NCBI GenBank assembly: GCA_016714985.1
Contig: JADKBS010000009.1
Location: forward strand, 186,001-250,000
DNA from: Saprospiraceae bacterium
Lineage (GTDB): Bacteria; Bacteroidota; Bacteroidia; Chitinophagales; Saprospiraceae
Direction: 5' to 3'
Length of the DNA stretch: 64,000 nucleotides
Under the pieces are notes generated by a model. That model was not told the DNA's origin. It saw only the letters and a program-made list of their open reading frames with translations, and searched no databases. Of this stretch, positions 29,660 to 40,758 are shown piece after piece. Position numbers and translations under genes: made by a program. The stretch's first letter is position 1. Each line of letters starts with the position of its first letter.

Positions 29660-30862
29660 TCACCTATCAATCTTCTCATATTGCGGTGCAGCCGCAAGAA
29701 AATCATTGGCAAAGCGCACAGAATACTCATTCATGAGTGCCTGCACCCTGTCCGCATCGTCTGAGGCGACAATCAGCCCAGCGTGGTTCTTCTTGTGGAT
29801 TTTATAAACAACCTCCGATGCATCAAACCCGCTCATATCCGGCCACTCTTGCTTGGCAAGGCAAAGCAGGATTCCTGCATAATTCGTCTTGAACTTGGGC
29901 ACTTTATAGGGCAGTTTTTCCCCAGCGATTTCAATTTTGGCCCATTCCGACCAAAGGTTAAGGTCAGTTGCGTGCTCAATTACGTCTGCGATATAGGCCC
30001 CACCTACCCTTGCGGCCGTTTCGAGGAAGTAAAACTTGCCATCGGCATGGCTCTTGATAAATTCCGTATGGGTGACGCCCCGGCGAAAATGCAATGCTGA
30101 TAACACCTTCTTGTTGAGTTCCTGCAACTGGAGCACATCAAGGCTTCTGCGGTTTTGCACGCTGGTCATGAAAATACCGCCACCTTGTATGATTTCGAGC
30201 GGTGGTTTGCCGTATTTGCTCACCTCCACAAACTTCACTTCGCTGTTGATGGTAATGGCGTCCACGTGGTAAATCTCGCCCGGCACGAAGCGCTCCAACA
30301 GGTATTGAGATTGTTCATCGCCCATTTGATTGAGCTTCTGCCAAAGCTCCTCGGCGCTGTAAATCTTTTTTATCCCAGCCGCACCAGCTTGTGAGCGGGG
30401 CTTTAAAACCCAAGGCCCTGGTACCTGCTGCGTGTATTCATGGATGGCACGGTGGTTGAGAATTGGCACGAATTCAGGCCCAAGGATGCCCGCCTCGGCA
30501 GTAACCATGCGCATGGCCAGTTTGTCCCGGAAGTTGCGGGCAGTGGTGTCACCCATACCGGGTACCCGGAGGTGTTCCCGGAGGGCAGATGCGATTTCCA
30601 CGTCAAAATCATCCAAGGGAATGATGCGGTCTATGACCTCGGTGCGAGCAAGGTAACTCACGGCATTGATGACCTCCTCCCGCCTGGTCAGGGAAGGCAT
30701 GTAGTAGAACTCGTCCACGTCTTCCTTGGGCCAACCGTCGTCGTCCTTAAGGGCATGGCGAGTGAGCACGAAGACCCGGCAGCCTTCCCGTTTGCATTCC
30801 GTGATAAGGCGCTGGCCTTTTACATCGCCAGCGAGGATGAGGACGGTGAGTCGGTGAGACAT
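29660..30862 (-). CDS. ATP-grasp ligase 1
   Basis: 400 aa, cytosolic. The N-terminal Rossmann-like half (LTVLILAGDVKGQRLITECKREG, about 5-27) is followed by an ATP-grasp domain. DKLAMRMVTAEAGI (about 113-126) starts it, WVLKPRSQAGAAGIKKI (150-166) is the ATP-binding lysine strand, LLERFVPGEIYHVDAI follows, and YFLETAARVGGAYI (about 289-302) holds the metal-binding Glu and Arg. This is carboxylate-amine ligase-like chemistry: activating an acid as acyl phosphate and joining it to an amine. The substrate is unknown. It is 57 bases downstream of a second ATP-grasp gene, likely one operon. Confidence 0.82.
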   Translation of the reverse strand: MSHRLTVLILAGDVKGQRLITECKREGCRVFVLTRHALKDDDGWPKEDVDEFYYMPSLTRREEVINAVSYLARTEVIDRIIPLDDFDVEIASALREHLRVPGMGDTTARNFRDKLAMRMVTAEAGILGPEFVPILNHRAIHEYTQQVPGPWVLKPRSQAGAAGIKKIYSAEELWQKLNQMGDEQSQYLLERFVPGEIYHVDAITINSEVKFVEVSKYGKPPLEIIQGGGIFMTSVQNRRSLDVLQLQELNKKVLSALHFRRGVTHTEFIKSHADGKFYFLETAARVGGAYIADVIEHATDLNLWSEWAKIEIAGEKLPYKVPKFKTNYAGILLCLAKQEWPDMSGFDASEVVYKIHKKNHAGLIVASDDADRVQALMNEYSVRFANDFLAAAPQYEKIDR

Positions 30863-30919
30863 ATTGATTGGATTTGGAAGGTTTGTTGATTTAATTTAAA
30901 ATGTTTTCGGCAAATAAAA

Positions 30920-32142
30920 TCATCCAAGGATAACCCGCACTGTTGAAACTATCCGGTTAAGGGCATCCTTCACCACTGCTGATTCAGGGTGACGGACTAG
31001 GATATAGCCTTCTCCTTCGTAGGTTTTCGCCTTTTCTTGGCCTGGTTTCGGGATTTTTGCGTCAGTAACGAGGTGGCCAATTTCAGCGTTAATTTGCTCG
31101 ATACCCATCACATGCTGCACCTTTCCCTCCCCCATGCCCCGCAAAAAAGCTGCACCAACGGCGAATTTCCGCTCTGGCACCTTGAATTCATCGAAAATCA
31201 TCATCCGCCCCCATTCCGCCACGCAGTCAAAATCGTTGGCACGACTGATAAGGGTTGTGATTTGGGCACCCGGTGGTCGGGCGGCCACCTCCGAAATCGC
31301 AAGGCTGCCATCTTGCCGACGGAACCATTCCAAATGGCTCATGCCCGTGCTCATGCCAAGCGTATCCAAGGTCTTGAACGCCGCTGCTTTGATATCATCG
31401 TGGGCTGGCGATTCGACCTCACGGGGCAGCAATACTTGCCATTGAATCCAAGGTTCCCGAATCACCTCCAATGGGTTGGGGTAGTAATGCGTCAACGAGT
31501 GAAAAACAGGTGTCCCTTGAACCGAGAAAGTATCGAAAGAATGCTCCGTACCTTGGATGAACTCCTCAAGCAATACCTCATGGCCTTCGGCTGGTGGATT
31601 CAATGAAAGTGCATGGGCCAATTCGGCTTCGTTGTTAGCTTTGTAAGTGGACTGGGAAGCAGCCCCATCCGGTGGTTTCACAACAAGTGGAAATCCTGTT
31701 GCTTCCGCAAAGGCAAATGCTGCCTTTGAACTGGTCACTTTTTGGTGCTTGGCGCAAGGAAGGCCAGCCTCACGGAGCAGGTTCTTCATCCGGCCCTTGT
31801 CCCTAAAGTTCAAGGCCGCCTCCACGCCCATGCCTTCGATGCCGAGTATTTCACGAACCTGCGCTACAGGCGCACCTGCGCTTGTTCCACCGCCGCTAGG
31901 ATGCGGTGTATGCTGCCTTGCCTGGTAATAAATGCTCGAGCGGAAGACTCGATTGTGCTCGCATTGAACACATCTGCCACTTGTTGAAAATCGGCCAAAC
32001 TGGCCTGCACGTCTGCTGGGAGCCATGCTAGTGGTTCTTGGCTCACGAGCCCCAACCTGACACCTTCCAAATTGGCAAGCGTCCTGATGAAACGAACTGC
32101 ATTTTCGGTGTAATTCGGCGTTGTATAGATGACAAAGGCCAT
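30920..32142 (-). CDS. ATP-grasp ligase 2 (frame-broken)
   Basis: About 407 aa when joined across a one-base loss at 31866-31870 (QVRL to VAQVREILG). The start MAFVIYTTPNYTENAVRFI at 32142 is well supported; the alternative frame further upstream reads as nonsense. The ATP-grasp core has FRDKGRMKNLLREAGLP (about 115-131), FPLVVKPPDGAASQSTY (150-166), VLLEEFIQGTEHSFDTF and LAISEVAARPPGAQI (about 287-301). Homologous in layout to the gene downstream but clearly diverged. Two consecutive ATP-grasp ligases suggest sequential acyl-amine couplings on one small molecule or peptide. Separated by a terminator from the protease gene upstream. Confidence 0.8.
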
Positions 32143-32200
32143 GAGGGAAGCTGATTTTTCGTAAATAAAGGAATGCGATGGGAGTTACGAGCAAATATAA

Positions 32201-32238
32201 AAAAACGGGCTTCCTAAGTTGTCAGGAAGCCCGTTTTT
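32201..32238 (-). terminator. Intrinsic terminator of the M12B-like protease gene
   Basis: 15-bp perfect stem AAAAACGGGCTTCCT (32201-32215) with 32224-32238 around TAAGTTGTC's loop, A-run and T-run on both sides, so it works on both strands. It lies 23 bases past the protease stop. Confidence 0.9.
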
Positions 32239-32260
32239 CATCAAAAAAAGTTTGCGCAGC

Positions 32261-35200
32261 TTATTTCTCCACTACAAACTTCTTGGCGACCACGCCATCT
32301 GGCGTGCTGATGCTTACGAAATAAATGCCGTTGGAAAAGCCCTCCAAGCCCACTTGCAAACTGCGGGTGTCTTGGTTAACTGGGCGGGAAGTTATTAGAC
32401 GACCATGCACATCGAAGAAATCGGCCTGGCCGGCACCTGTGATTGGTTTGAGGAAATTGATGTTTAACAAGGTACTGGCCGGGTTAGGGGCAAGCAATAC
32501 GGTGTTTTCCAATTGCTGTTCCTTGGTTCCAGTCAATGCATTTTCATCAATGACGATGTTCATCTTTGGCGTACCGAGCCAGCCTCCTGTACCATCTTCT
32601 ACAATGAAGGTAAAGAAATCATAGACAGCATTGCCATCGATATTGGTGTAGGTAATCTTCTCCAAATGGATATCCGACATATTGAAACGGTCGCCGACAC
32701 CCAATTGAACACCATTGCGGCTTACAAACCCGTAGTCCGTTTCATCAACTATGGTGAAAACCAATTCATCGCCTTGATTGTCAACATCATCTGCCGCCAA
32801 TTCGAAGTTATGGATAATTCTGGTTTCCAAAGGTTTTGTATAGATGGTGTCGTTGTTGACGATAAAGGGGCTGTTCGGGGTAATACTTGCACAAAACTCG
32901 ATGCCCCATTTGTCAATCGTACCACCTTGGCCATTATTGTCAATCACCTCCACTTTCAAAGTCCAATCGCCCACGGTATTTTCACCGACGAAAGCAGTCA
33001 AGGATTCCTGGGGTTTGTAAGAATAGCCGTTCAATGGTGGGCATGCAATGGTAAAAGGCGACTCATCGTTTAGGCCGAAATTGAAGGAGGAAACGTTGCC
33101 ACAAATATTTTCAAACAGCTTGACCGTTGTGCCAGCTGGGCTTACCAATGAGACACGGAGGTCGTTCAATACATCATGCTCTCCTTTGATTTGAGTTACG
33201 TTCACATCGGCGATGGTGCCATTTTGCAGAATGGTGAGGATGCTGTTGATGGTGGGTGTACCTACAGCAGGGATGGCCTTGGGCACGTCTGTTGCTGAGA
33301 ATGGGGCACACTGCACTGTAAAGGTCTGGAAGGTTTTGGAGGTCATGTAGGGTCCTTCACCGCACTCATTATAGGGGCGTACCCTCCAATAGTAAATAGT
33401 GCTTTCGTCTAAGGCAATGGTTGGAGAAAAACTGGCCACAACAAGCCCTTGCCCCGATTGTAGGATCGTGCTTGGTTCAAAGCTTGGGTCTGTGGACAGC
33501 TCAAAATCATAGGAATCGGCCTGTGGCAAGTCGGTCCAAGTGAATATGGGCTGAAGGCCAAGGCCCGATTGCCCATTGGTGGGTGTCATTGCATCCAATG
33601 CAGAAAAATCGTTGTAAACGATATTGAAGAACAAAATGCGGTCAACGGTATCCACTCCAGCAATTGCCCGCAATGAAATTTCAAAATTGCCATCCGCCGT
33701 TACGTCGGCCATATCAAAGGTGAGCGTGGTGCTTTGCCCAGGGGTTGCCGGATTGTTGGCGAAATTAACGCCTACGCCATTGGGAAGGCCACCCAGGATT
33801 TCAAAATTTACAGGAGCATCAAAGCCCAAAATGCTGCCTGTCTGGATTTCTACGACGGCACTGTTTGGCACACATACCTGTTGGGTTTGCGGTGCAATTA
33901 CAAGGGTATAGACAGGCGCTGTCGCAGGTGAAATAGCGAAGTTCTGGTTGGACAGGTCAAAAAAGATATTGTCAGCAGCCTCTACCCTAATCCTCGCATT
34001 GTTGGTCGTAACATCGGGGATAAAGACCGTTTCGGAGCCATCATTTGGCGTTGAAACCGCCAAGACCCGGTTGAAATTTTGGCCGCCATCGGTTGACAGC
34101 TTTATGTTGACTGCCTTGCAGTTAACCTTCTGTTTGTCGGTGTTGGCCACATCCCAAGTTATCGTTACTTCGGTACCTCCCACCAAGCTATGTGCGGCTG
34201 TGTTGGGGTACTGCACCAAGAACGGACCCGCCTCGGCAGTTGCCTTGAAGGAAACATCCTGCCATGTGATGCCACCCGCCCCCTCCGTTACATTGTTGTC
34301 ACGGACTACGCAACGGAAATTCATGTTGCGGCTATAGGTCGGCAATACTTCAACGTTTTCCGAACCATTGTTGAGAATGGTGGGAAGTCTTGGGAATACG
34401 CGCTTGGGGTTGGCAGATGGGACATAATTTCTGAACAGTGGTGCATCTCCAACAGGGGTGCCGATCTGTGAATTTGGGCCAAGGTCAATTTGGTCCCAAG
34501 AATATAACAGTGGGTCGCCATCAGCGTCAGAGGCTTGCGCTTCTAATCTCGAATGGTGTGCTGATAGGGATATAAAAACCATCTTTGTACCTAAGGCTAA
34601 CATCCGGTGAATGGTTGGACGTCTCAAAGGTTTGGCCACAAATACTCCCTGCTGTAACGTGTGTATTTATCCAAAATTCTTCAACTGTACCGCCATGATA
34701 GTAAACTGTGGCAGCCCCAGGTATATTATTAGAACCGCATGAACCTTGGTACGACAAAATAGTGCTACCACTTCCTGGCTCCCAAGCCGAACCAGAGTGG
34801 AACTGACCTTCTTGTCCTGGACAGTTGTTAAAGGTATGTCCTCCTTGGTATTGGTGCCCCATTTCATGCGCAGCAATTGAAAGCGTGGTACCAACAACAT
34901 CATTCCCCCAATGGCAGGTTACACCCCTGCCTTTACCACCCGTACAAACCGAACCAGAAACAACACCACCTACGTCGGAACACGGCCCCGTGAAAACGTG
35001 ACCAATATCGAAGCTGGTAAGGCCAACCAAGGTATTAAGTACGTCTTCGTTTTGGCCAAGTAGGGCAGTGCCCATGCCTGAATTGCTATAAGGGTCTGAG
35101 TCGCCATTCACAAACACCAACTTATCATTGTTAGGTATAAGAACAAGCCTGAAATCGGCATCACGTTCCAGCACACTGTTGAGGACGCTGGTTGCTTGAA

Positions 35201-35929
35201 CCAATGTGGCAAGCGCCAATTCCACCGTGCCACCATGTCCAATACCATATTCACCAGTACAGGCCAAGGCAAAACGGTATTCCCTTCTTACGGTCAAATT
35301 ACCTTCTCCACCCCCACGCATATTGACTTCTTCTCCTTGGTTGGCGCTAAAATCAATGGGTTGTTCGCCTTCCATCGGCACATACTTTACGAAGGTTGGC
35401 GGCATGTCAACATGCTGCCAGCTCAATTCCGAGCGGCTGAAACAGATATAGTATTGGGTTTGGTTGCTGGCATAAGGCGTGACCAAGGAACCGCCATCAT
35501 CCGTGGTGATGAAGGAATGAAAGCCGTTGGGACCATAGCCAAAGCGAAACCAAATGGCTGGGATTTTCCACACTCATCCCCGCAAAAGTCCGTATCATGG
35601 GATAACGGGCCGCGAGGTCTGGGTGCATCACCTTGAATCCCATGCTTTAAAGTCTCCAAATCACCATCCGGCAATGGAAGCTGAACTTGGAAGTTGCCAG
35701 CAATGGCTTCTGCGGAGCCTTCAGCAGGTGCATTGCGCAGGTGATTGCGCATAGCATCCAAATGCAGCGAATACATGAGGTACTTGTTGGGCATGCTCAC
35801 CGTCTCGGCATTGCGAGGCAGGAAAACCTGCTGTTCGGCGACCTGCTTGAAAAAATTAGGAGCCGATTGGGCAGCAAGGCCCAATGTCAAGAAAATAAAA
35901 TTTAGCGTAGTCAGGAGATGTCTCATCAT
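32261..35929 (-). CDS. Secreted reprolysin-like (M12B-type) metalloprotease with T9SS sorting domain, frame-broken twice
   Basis: About 1220 aa. The start MMRHLLTTLNFIFLTLGLAAQ at 35929 is a signal peptide. Two lesions: a lost base in the A-run at 35574-35577 (DECGK to IPAIWF) and an extra base near 34545-34548 (TPFE to LEAQAS). The catalytic motif HEMGHQYQGGHTF, HExGHxxGxxH, marks a reprolysin/metzincin zinc site. Downstream are a fibronectin-like stretch (FTWTDLPQADSYDFELSTDP), a proprotein convertase P-domain-like region (ending DKWGIEFCA) and a T9SS domain (LLAPNPASTLLNINFL ... KKFVVEK). The products would be a cell-surface or secreted protease. Confidence 0.87.
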
Positions 35930-36125
35930 GAATTGAAAATTAGCTTTACGATATTGATTTGGATAGAATGACCATTCCACCTCGCAGGGGAACGGTCAAT
36001 ACGAACTTTGGTTCGCAAATTTACAAACAAGCCAACCAATTATTTTTGTCAAAAACTGCTAAGTTTCGCAGTGTGGCGAACAATTGGGCGATTAAGTAAC
36101 GAGTCGCAACCCAAAAGCAACAGTT

Positions 36126-36875
36126 TCAACCTCCGAGGCGCTCCACAACTTCGGCCCGTTTCCTTACCGCCACGGGCACTTTTGCCCCATCGGCCATTAC
36201 GATATAGCCGCCATCCGTCTTAATAAACTCCCGAATATGCTCAAAGTTGACCAAGTGGGATTGGTGCGCCCGCAGGAACCCAGTTTCTTCCAAAATGATC
36301 GAAAAGTCCTTTAAGGTCTTGGTGAGCAGCAACTTATGGCCATTGGTGAAATGTACCTCGGTATAGTTCCCGTCCGCTTCCAAACGAAGAATGTCGGATA
36401 GGCGGGCGATTTGGATTTTCTCGGCGGTGTGCAGCGCAATGGTCTTTGGCGTTTCTTTTTGAAAATGCTCCCGCAAAACCGGCACTTGTGCTTGGGTATT
36501 TGGTGAACCGGCCAGCATTTTCCTTGCCCGTTCCACCGCACGGCGCAGTTCGTCAGGGTCAATGGGTTTTAGCAAATAATCCACAGCTGCAAAGCGGAAG
36601 GCCCGTATGGCATGCTCGTCGTGGGCTGTCGTGAAGATGAGTTGAAACTTCAGGTCGGGCACGATTTCCAGCAGGTCGAAGCCGGTGCCATCGCCCATTT
36701 GGATGTCGAGCAGGAGCAGGTCGGGCTGGGTATTGCGCAGCAGCTTGGCACCCTGTACCACCCCATCGGCCTCCCCCACGATTTCCACTTCGGGGAACAT
36801 CCGGGCCAGGTCGTCCCGCAGGATTTGGATAGCATGCGGGTTATCGTCAATGAGTGCGGTGCGGATTTTTTTCAT
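36126..36875 (-). CDS. LytTR-family response regulator
   Basis: 249 aa. The receiver domain (4-120) has the acidic pair DD (10-11), phospho-acceptor Asp in LLLLDIQMGDGTG (near 56), TTAHDEHAIRAF and the Lys in YLLKPID. The LytTR DNA-binding domain (about 150-245) has the expected LRLEADGNYTEVHFTNG and LRAHQSHLVNFEHIREF motifs. It probably pairs with the LytS-like kinase at 37697, which is divergent with a barrel protein between. A clear -7 box is upstream. Confidence 0.92.
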   Translation of the reverse strand: MKKIRTALIDDNPHAIQILRDDLARMFPEVEIVGEADGVVQGAKLLRNTQPDLLLLDIQMGDGTGFDLLEIVPDLKFQLIFTTAHDEHAIRAFRFAAVDYLLKPIDPDELRRAVERARKMLAGSPNTQAQVPVLREHFQKETPKTIALHTAEKIQIARLSDILRLEADGNYTEVHFTNGHKLLLTKTLKDFSIILEETGFLRAHQSHLVNFEHIREFIKTDGGYIVMADGAKVPVAVRKRAEVVERLGG

Positions 36876-36898
36876 CAGGATGTGGTTGTGCTTTGGCG

Positions 36899-36906
36899 CA
36901 AAGATA
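36899..36906 (-). promoter_or_regulatory. -7 box TATCTTTG for the response regulator
   Basis: Minus-strand TATCTTTG, a match to TAnnTTTG, ending 24 bases before the ATG at 36875. No strong -33 TTG seen at the right spacing. Confidence 0.55.
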
Positions 36907-36995
36907 GCACAAGCAGTTTTTGAAAAAACGAATACATTTACGAATCAAAACGCCCTCGCTAAAAGGCATCTCCTCATCTAATAAATTGACTTTCA

Positions 36996-37700
36996 ATGAA
37001 AAACACAGTTTCTCAACTCAAGCTTTGCTTTTTTGTCCTTGCTTTCTTTTCAGTTTCGATTTTGACCTATGCTCAAAGACAGATTAATTTCATAATTGAT
37101 CCTTATTTGATTTTCACCAAGCCAGCGAGCGCAAATAGTGCGCACAGCTTCAACCTGGGAGGTGGGCCAGGAGTAGCTTTGTCAGTTGGCAATAAAATGG
37201 GCAGCAAATTCAATCTAAGTGGTGGTATTGTGATGAATATGCTTTGGTTCAAAGAGACGGGCATTCAAGTTAACTGGGGTACGGGCAAAACAAGCTACGA
37301 CCGAAAGTTTCAGCTATTGGAATATGGCTTTTCGGGCAATGTTTCAAAAAAAATAGGCAATGAGAAATTCTCTATTTCGCCACAAGTTGGTCTAAGCTAT
37401 ACCTGGTTCAATGGTAGCGAAAAATTTAAGATAACAGAAGGGAGCGGGGAGGAAATCGGCGATGAAAAAGGCAATTTTGGCAGCTCTTTGAATTTACATG
37501 GTGGACTTGGGTTTAGCCGAAGTTTATCCAATGGGAGACGGATTTCCATGCGATTGGTTTATGCCCATCACCTAGGGAGCTTAGAAACAAAAACGCCTGA
37601 ATTGTTCGGTACACCTTCCTTCCAGCTTCACACCTTTAAAGTGAATCTGGGACTATTGGGCCTTTTCAGCAAAAAGAAAACAGCAACGACATCAAATTGA
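36996..37700 (+). CDS. Outer-membrane beta-barrel protein
   Basis: 234 aa with signal peptide (MKNTVSQLKLCFFVLAFFSVSILTYA). The rest alternates polar and aromatic residues as amphipathic strands (GPGVALSVGNKMGSKFNLSGGIVM, LEYGFSGNVSKKIG, ISPQVGLSYTWFNG, ISMRLVYAHHLG), as in small porin-like barrels. It does not end in the classical aromatic but in a KKK tail. Its stop overlaps the TTG start of the following sensor kinase by two bases, so they are co-translated. It may help the kinase sense an outer-membrane event. Confidence 0.75.
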   Translation: MKNTVSQLKLCFFVLAFFSVSILTYAQRQINFIIDPYLIFTKPASANSAHSFNLGGGPGVALSVGNKMGSKFNLSGGIVMNMLWFKETGIQVNWGTGKTSYDRKFQLLEYGFSGNVSKKIGNEKFSISPQVGLSYTWFNGSEKFKITEGSGEEIGDEKGNFGSSLNLHGGLGFSRSLSNGRRISMRLVYAHHLGSLETKTPELFGTPSFQLHTFKVNLGLLGLFSKKKTATTSN

Positions 37701-40700
37701 ATAGTTTTTCGAAAAACATCCTCGTATGCTTGGCTGCATTGCCAATATTGCTGGCAGCCCAGCCTTACCGCCTCACCCAGTACACCGTAGGCGACGGGCT
37801 GCCTCAATCGCAGGTCTATGCCGTGCTGGAGGACAGCCGGGGCTACCTCTGGCTGGGCACACAGGGCGGCGGGCTGGCCCGATTCGATGGGCGGGAATTC
37901 AAGGTTTTCAACACAAAAAACGGGCTGCCGGGGAACTACGTACACGCTTTGGAGGAAGACCTTGATGGCAATATCTGGATAGGCTCCAACCAAGGTGTTT
38001 GCAAGTTTGATGGCAGTAAGTTTCATTTCTTTCCACTTGAAAATGGGCAGGATGTGCCTGTTTTTGCCTTGGCCTTTTTTAATGGCCAATTGTTCGCTGC
38101 TTCGCAAAACGGCTGCTACCGCATTGCCGAAGGCAATACCGAAAAGCAAAAGACTAACGATGGTCAGCCTTTTGGCCGATTGACAGCGGCTTACAGAACT
38201 GGAAGCGATGAGATTTGGGTCGGTGGTGACGAAGGGCTTTTTAAACTTGAAAAAGACCGATGGCAAACCATCCAACGCCGCAAGGCCGAGGTGATGGCCA
38301 TTACAGGGCTTCCGGATGGGCGCATCCTCGCCGGCATTTTCAACAGCGGCATCCTGATTTTGGATGGTAAAAAGCGCAGTTACCTCAACACCCAGAACGG
38401 CCTGCCAACCAACAAGGTACAGTGCTTTTGGTACGACGAACACAACCACCAGGTTTGGATTGGGCTACAGGATGCCGGGCTTTGCATTTGGAACCTAGAA
38501 ACTGGGAAAATTGACCAAATCACGGTGAGCCAAGGGCTTGCGAGCCAAAACATCCGGGCAATTCATGGTGATTATTGGGGCAAATATACTTGGCTCGGCA
38601 CCTCAGGTGGCGGACTCTGCAAGTACACCCGACAGCGGTTCGAGCATTATGACACCAGCGACGGGCTGCGCTCCAATTTCGTGTACGCTGTTTGCGAAGC
38701 AGATACCAACCTATGGGTCTCGGCGGGCGACCAAGGCGTGAGCCGCTGGAACCCAGCTACTGGCCAGCGCACCCATTTCGACGGTTCCAATGGCTTCTTC
38801 AACGTGAAATGCCGTGCCCTGCACCATGACCCGCTCGGCCGTATTTGGATTGGAACAGAAGGACTTGGATTGGCCATTTACGACGGGCGTGACAGCCTCC
38901 CACTCCACTTTTTTTCAAAGAGACGTGGCCTTGCCGGCAACTGGATTCGGGACATCGCCACCGACCCCGCCGGATACGTCTGGGTAGCCACCACCGACGG
39001 TGGCCTTTCCCGTGCCAGCTATATTAACCAATCGCTCGACAACCTACGATTCGAGAATTTTGGGTTGGCCGAAGGACTGCCCGACCTGACCGTGCATGCC
39101 CTTCATTTCGATAGACAGGGTCGGCTTTGGTTGGCGTTGCAAACGGGAGAGGTGGGCCTTTTTGACAAAGGAAAAATCTCCTTGCTAAACCGAAAAAACG
39201 GCCTGCCGGGCAGCACCGTCCGGTGCCTCGCCGAGGACTCGTTTGGCCACCTATGGGTGGGCACGGCTGGCGGCGGTATTGGTTTCGTGGACATCTACAA
39301 CGACAAAACCTTGACTTTCAAGCAGTTCGACTCAACGGACAAGCTGGCCTCCGGCAATGTGTATTTGCTCAAATACGACTCGGAAGGACAGTTATGGGTC
39401 GGAACGGAAAAAGGGGTTGACCGCATCTGGCTCGATTCAGTTGGCAATTTTCAAAAAGTAAAATACTACGGCAAGTCAGAAGGGTTCCTCGGCGTGGAGA
39501 CCTGCCAAAACGCCGTCAACTCGGACAGTTATGGTCACTGGTTCGGCACGATGAACGGGTTGATGCACTTCCTCCCTGCCTCTGACAGCATTCATGGTGG
39601 AGCACCTTTCCCCATCGTCACGGGCGTACGGCTTTTCTATGAGCCGCTCGAAAACACCCAGATGGCCCTATGGTCAAACAACTGGGGTGGACTGGTGGAT
39701 GGCGCCGTTTTCCCCTACAACCAGAACCACCTCGGCTTCGAGTTTTTTGCCACCGACTACGCCAACCAGGAGCGGGTCATGTACTCGTGGCAACTGGTGG
39801 GGCAAGAGGCCGATTGGTCGCCGTTCAGCCCACGCACAGAGGTCAGCTACGCCAACCTGCCGCCCAATGAGTACCGCTTCCGGCTGCGTGCAAAGAACGA
39901 GGATGGCATTATCAGCGAACCCATGGAAGTGGCCTTTGCCATCACGCCACCATTTTGGCAAACCTGGTGGTTCCGACTCTCGGCAATCGGAGGGGCGTTG
40001 CTAGTGCTTTGGGGTTGGTTCCGTTGGCGCATTGCGCAGGTAAAGGCCAAGGCCAAGCAGGAAAAAGAACAGCTCGAACTGCAAAACCGCTTGCTAACCC
40101 TGGAGCAAAAATCGAGGCAATTGCAGATGAACCCGCATTTCATCTTCAATGCGCTGAACGGCATCCAAAGCCTTGTTACTACTGGCAACATGGACTCCGC
40201 TCGTCAGCACATCCTCAAGTTTGGACGGCTTATGCGGGCCGTGCTGGACAATAGCCGACAGCAGTTGATTCCATTGGACAAAGAAGTGGAAACCTTACGT
40301 CAATACCTTGAAATGGAACAGTTTTGCCGTGAGGGCAAGTTTGATTTTGAAATTGATACCAGCGGCATTGAAAGCCCTGACCTGCAGGTGCCGCCCATGC
40401 TTTTGCAGCCCTTTGTAGAGAATGCCATTCTCCACGGCATCGGGCCGCTGTCGGGCAAAAAGGGCTTGATTTCGCTCATTTTCACCGAAAAACAAACCCT
40501 ACTGGAGGTCAGCATCCTTGACAATGGCATCGGAATAGCGCAATCGCAGGCCCGAAAGGCTGGACAGGAATCGGCATCCCAAGGGGCAAGCCCACGCCAA
40601 TCGGTAGGCATCGCTGTTACGAAGGAGCGCCTTGAACTGCTTAGAAAAGAAACTGGCCTGGTAGAAGAAGCAGTTGAAATGCGCCAACTGACAGGCCAAG

Positions 40701-40747
40701 ACGGTGAAGTGACGGGCACAGAAGTCGTTGTGCGCATGTCGGTTTGA
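37697..40747 (+). CDS. Reg_prop sensor histidine kinase, LytS type (TTG start)
   Basis: 1016 aa. Start TTG at 37697 (overlapping the previous TGA), giving signal peptide MNSFSKNILVCLAALPILLAA. Then about ten two-component-regulator propeller blades (LWLGTQGGGLARFDG, IWIGSNQGVCKFDG, LWVGTEKGVDRIW and similar), a Y_Y_Y domain (about 690-750), one membrane helix (about 760-780), a coiled coil, and a LytS-type kinase with the phospho-acceptor His in LQMNPHFIFNALNG and an ATPase domain (LLQPFVENAILHG, DNGIGIA). The periplasmic propeller likely senses a saccharide or outer-membrane state. The cognate regulator is probably the LytTR protein at 36126. Confidence 0.88.
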   Translation: MNSFSKNILVCLAALPILLAAQPYRLTQYTVGDGLPQSQVYAVLEDSRGYLWLGTQGGGLARFDGREFKVFNTKNGLPGNYVHALEEDLDGNIWIGSNQGVCKFDGSKFHFFPLENGQDVPVFALAFFNGQLFAASQNGCYRIAEGNTEKQKTNDGQPFGRLTAAYRTGSDEIWVGGDEGLFKLEKDRWQTIQRRKAEVMAITGLPDGRILAGIFNSGILILDGKKRSYLNTQNGLPTNKVQCFWYDEHNHQVWIGLQDAGLCIWNLETGKIDQITVSQGLASQNIRAIHGDYWGKYTWLGTSGGGLCKYTRQRFEHYDTSDGLRSNFVYAVCEADTNLWVSAGDQGVSRWNPATGQRTHFDGSNGFFNVKCRALHHDPLGRIWIGTEGLGLAIYDGRDSLPLHFFSKRRGLAGNWIRDIATDPAGYVWVATTDGGLSRASYINQSLDNLRFENFGLAEGLPDLTVHALHFDRQGRLWLALQTGEVGLFDKGKISLLNRKNGLPGSTVRCLAEDSFGHLWVGTAGGGIGFVDIYNDKTLTFKQFDSTDKLASGNVYLLKYDSEGQLWVGTEKGVDRIWLDSVGNFQKVKYYGKSEGFLGVETCQNAVNSDSYGHWFGTMNGLMHFLPASDSIHGGAPFPIVTGVRLFYEPLENTQMALWSNNWGGLVDGAVFPYNQNHLGFEFFATDYANQERVMYSWQLVGQEADWSPFSPRTEVSYANLPPNEYRFRLRAKNEDGIISEPMEVAFAITPPFWQTWWFRLSAIGGALLVLWGWFRWRIAQVKAKAKQEKEQLELQNRLLTLEQKSRQLQMNPHFIFNALNGIQSLVTTGNMDSARQHILKFGRLMRAVLDNSRQQLIPLDKEVETLRQYLEMEQFCREGKFDFEIDTSGIESPDLQVPPMLLQPFVENAILHGIGPLSGKKGLISLIFTEKQTLLEVSILDNGIGIAQSQARKAGQESASQGASPRQSVGIAVTKERLELLRKETGLVEEAVEMRQLTGQDGEVTGTEVVVRMSV

Positions 40748-40758
40748 CCGGCTGCCTG

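Noticed and set aside
37697..37700. ATG further downstream as kinase start
   Set aside because: The TTG at 37697 gives a good signal peptide and a coupled overlap with the barrel gene; later starts would lose the signal.
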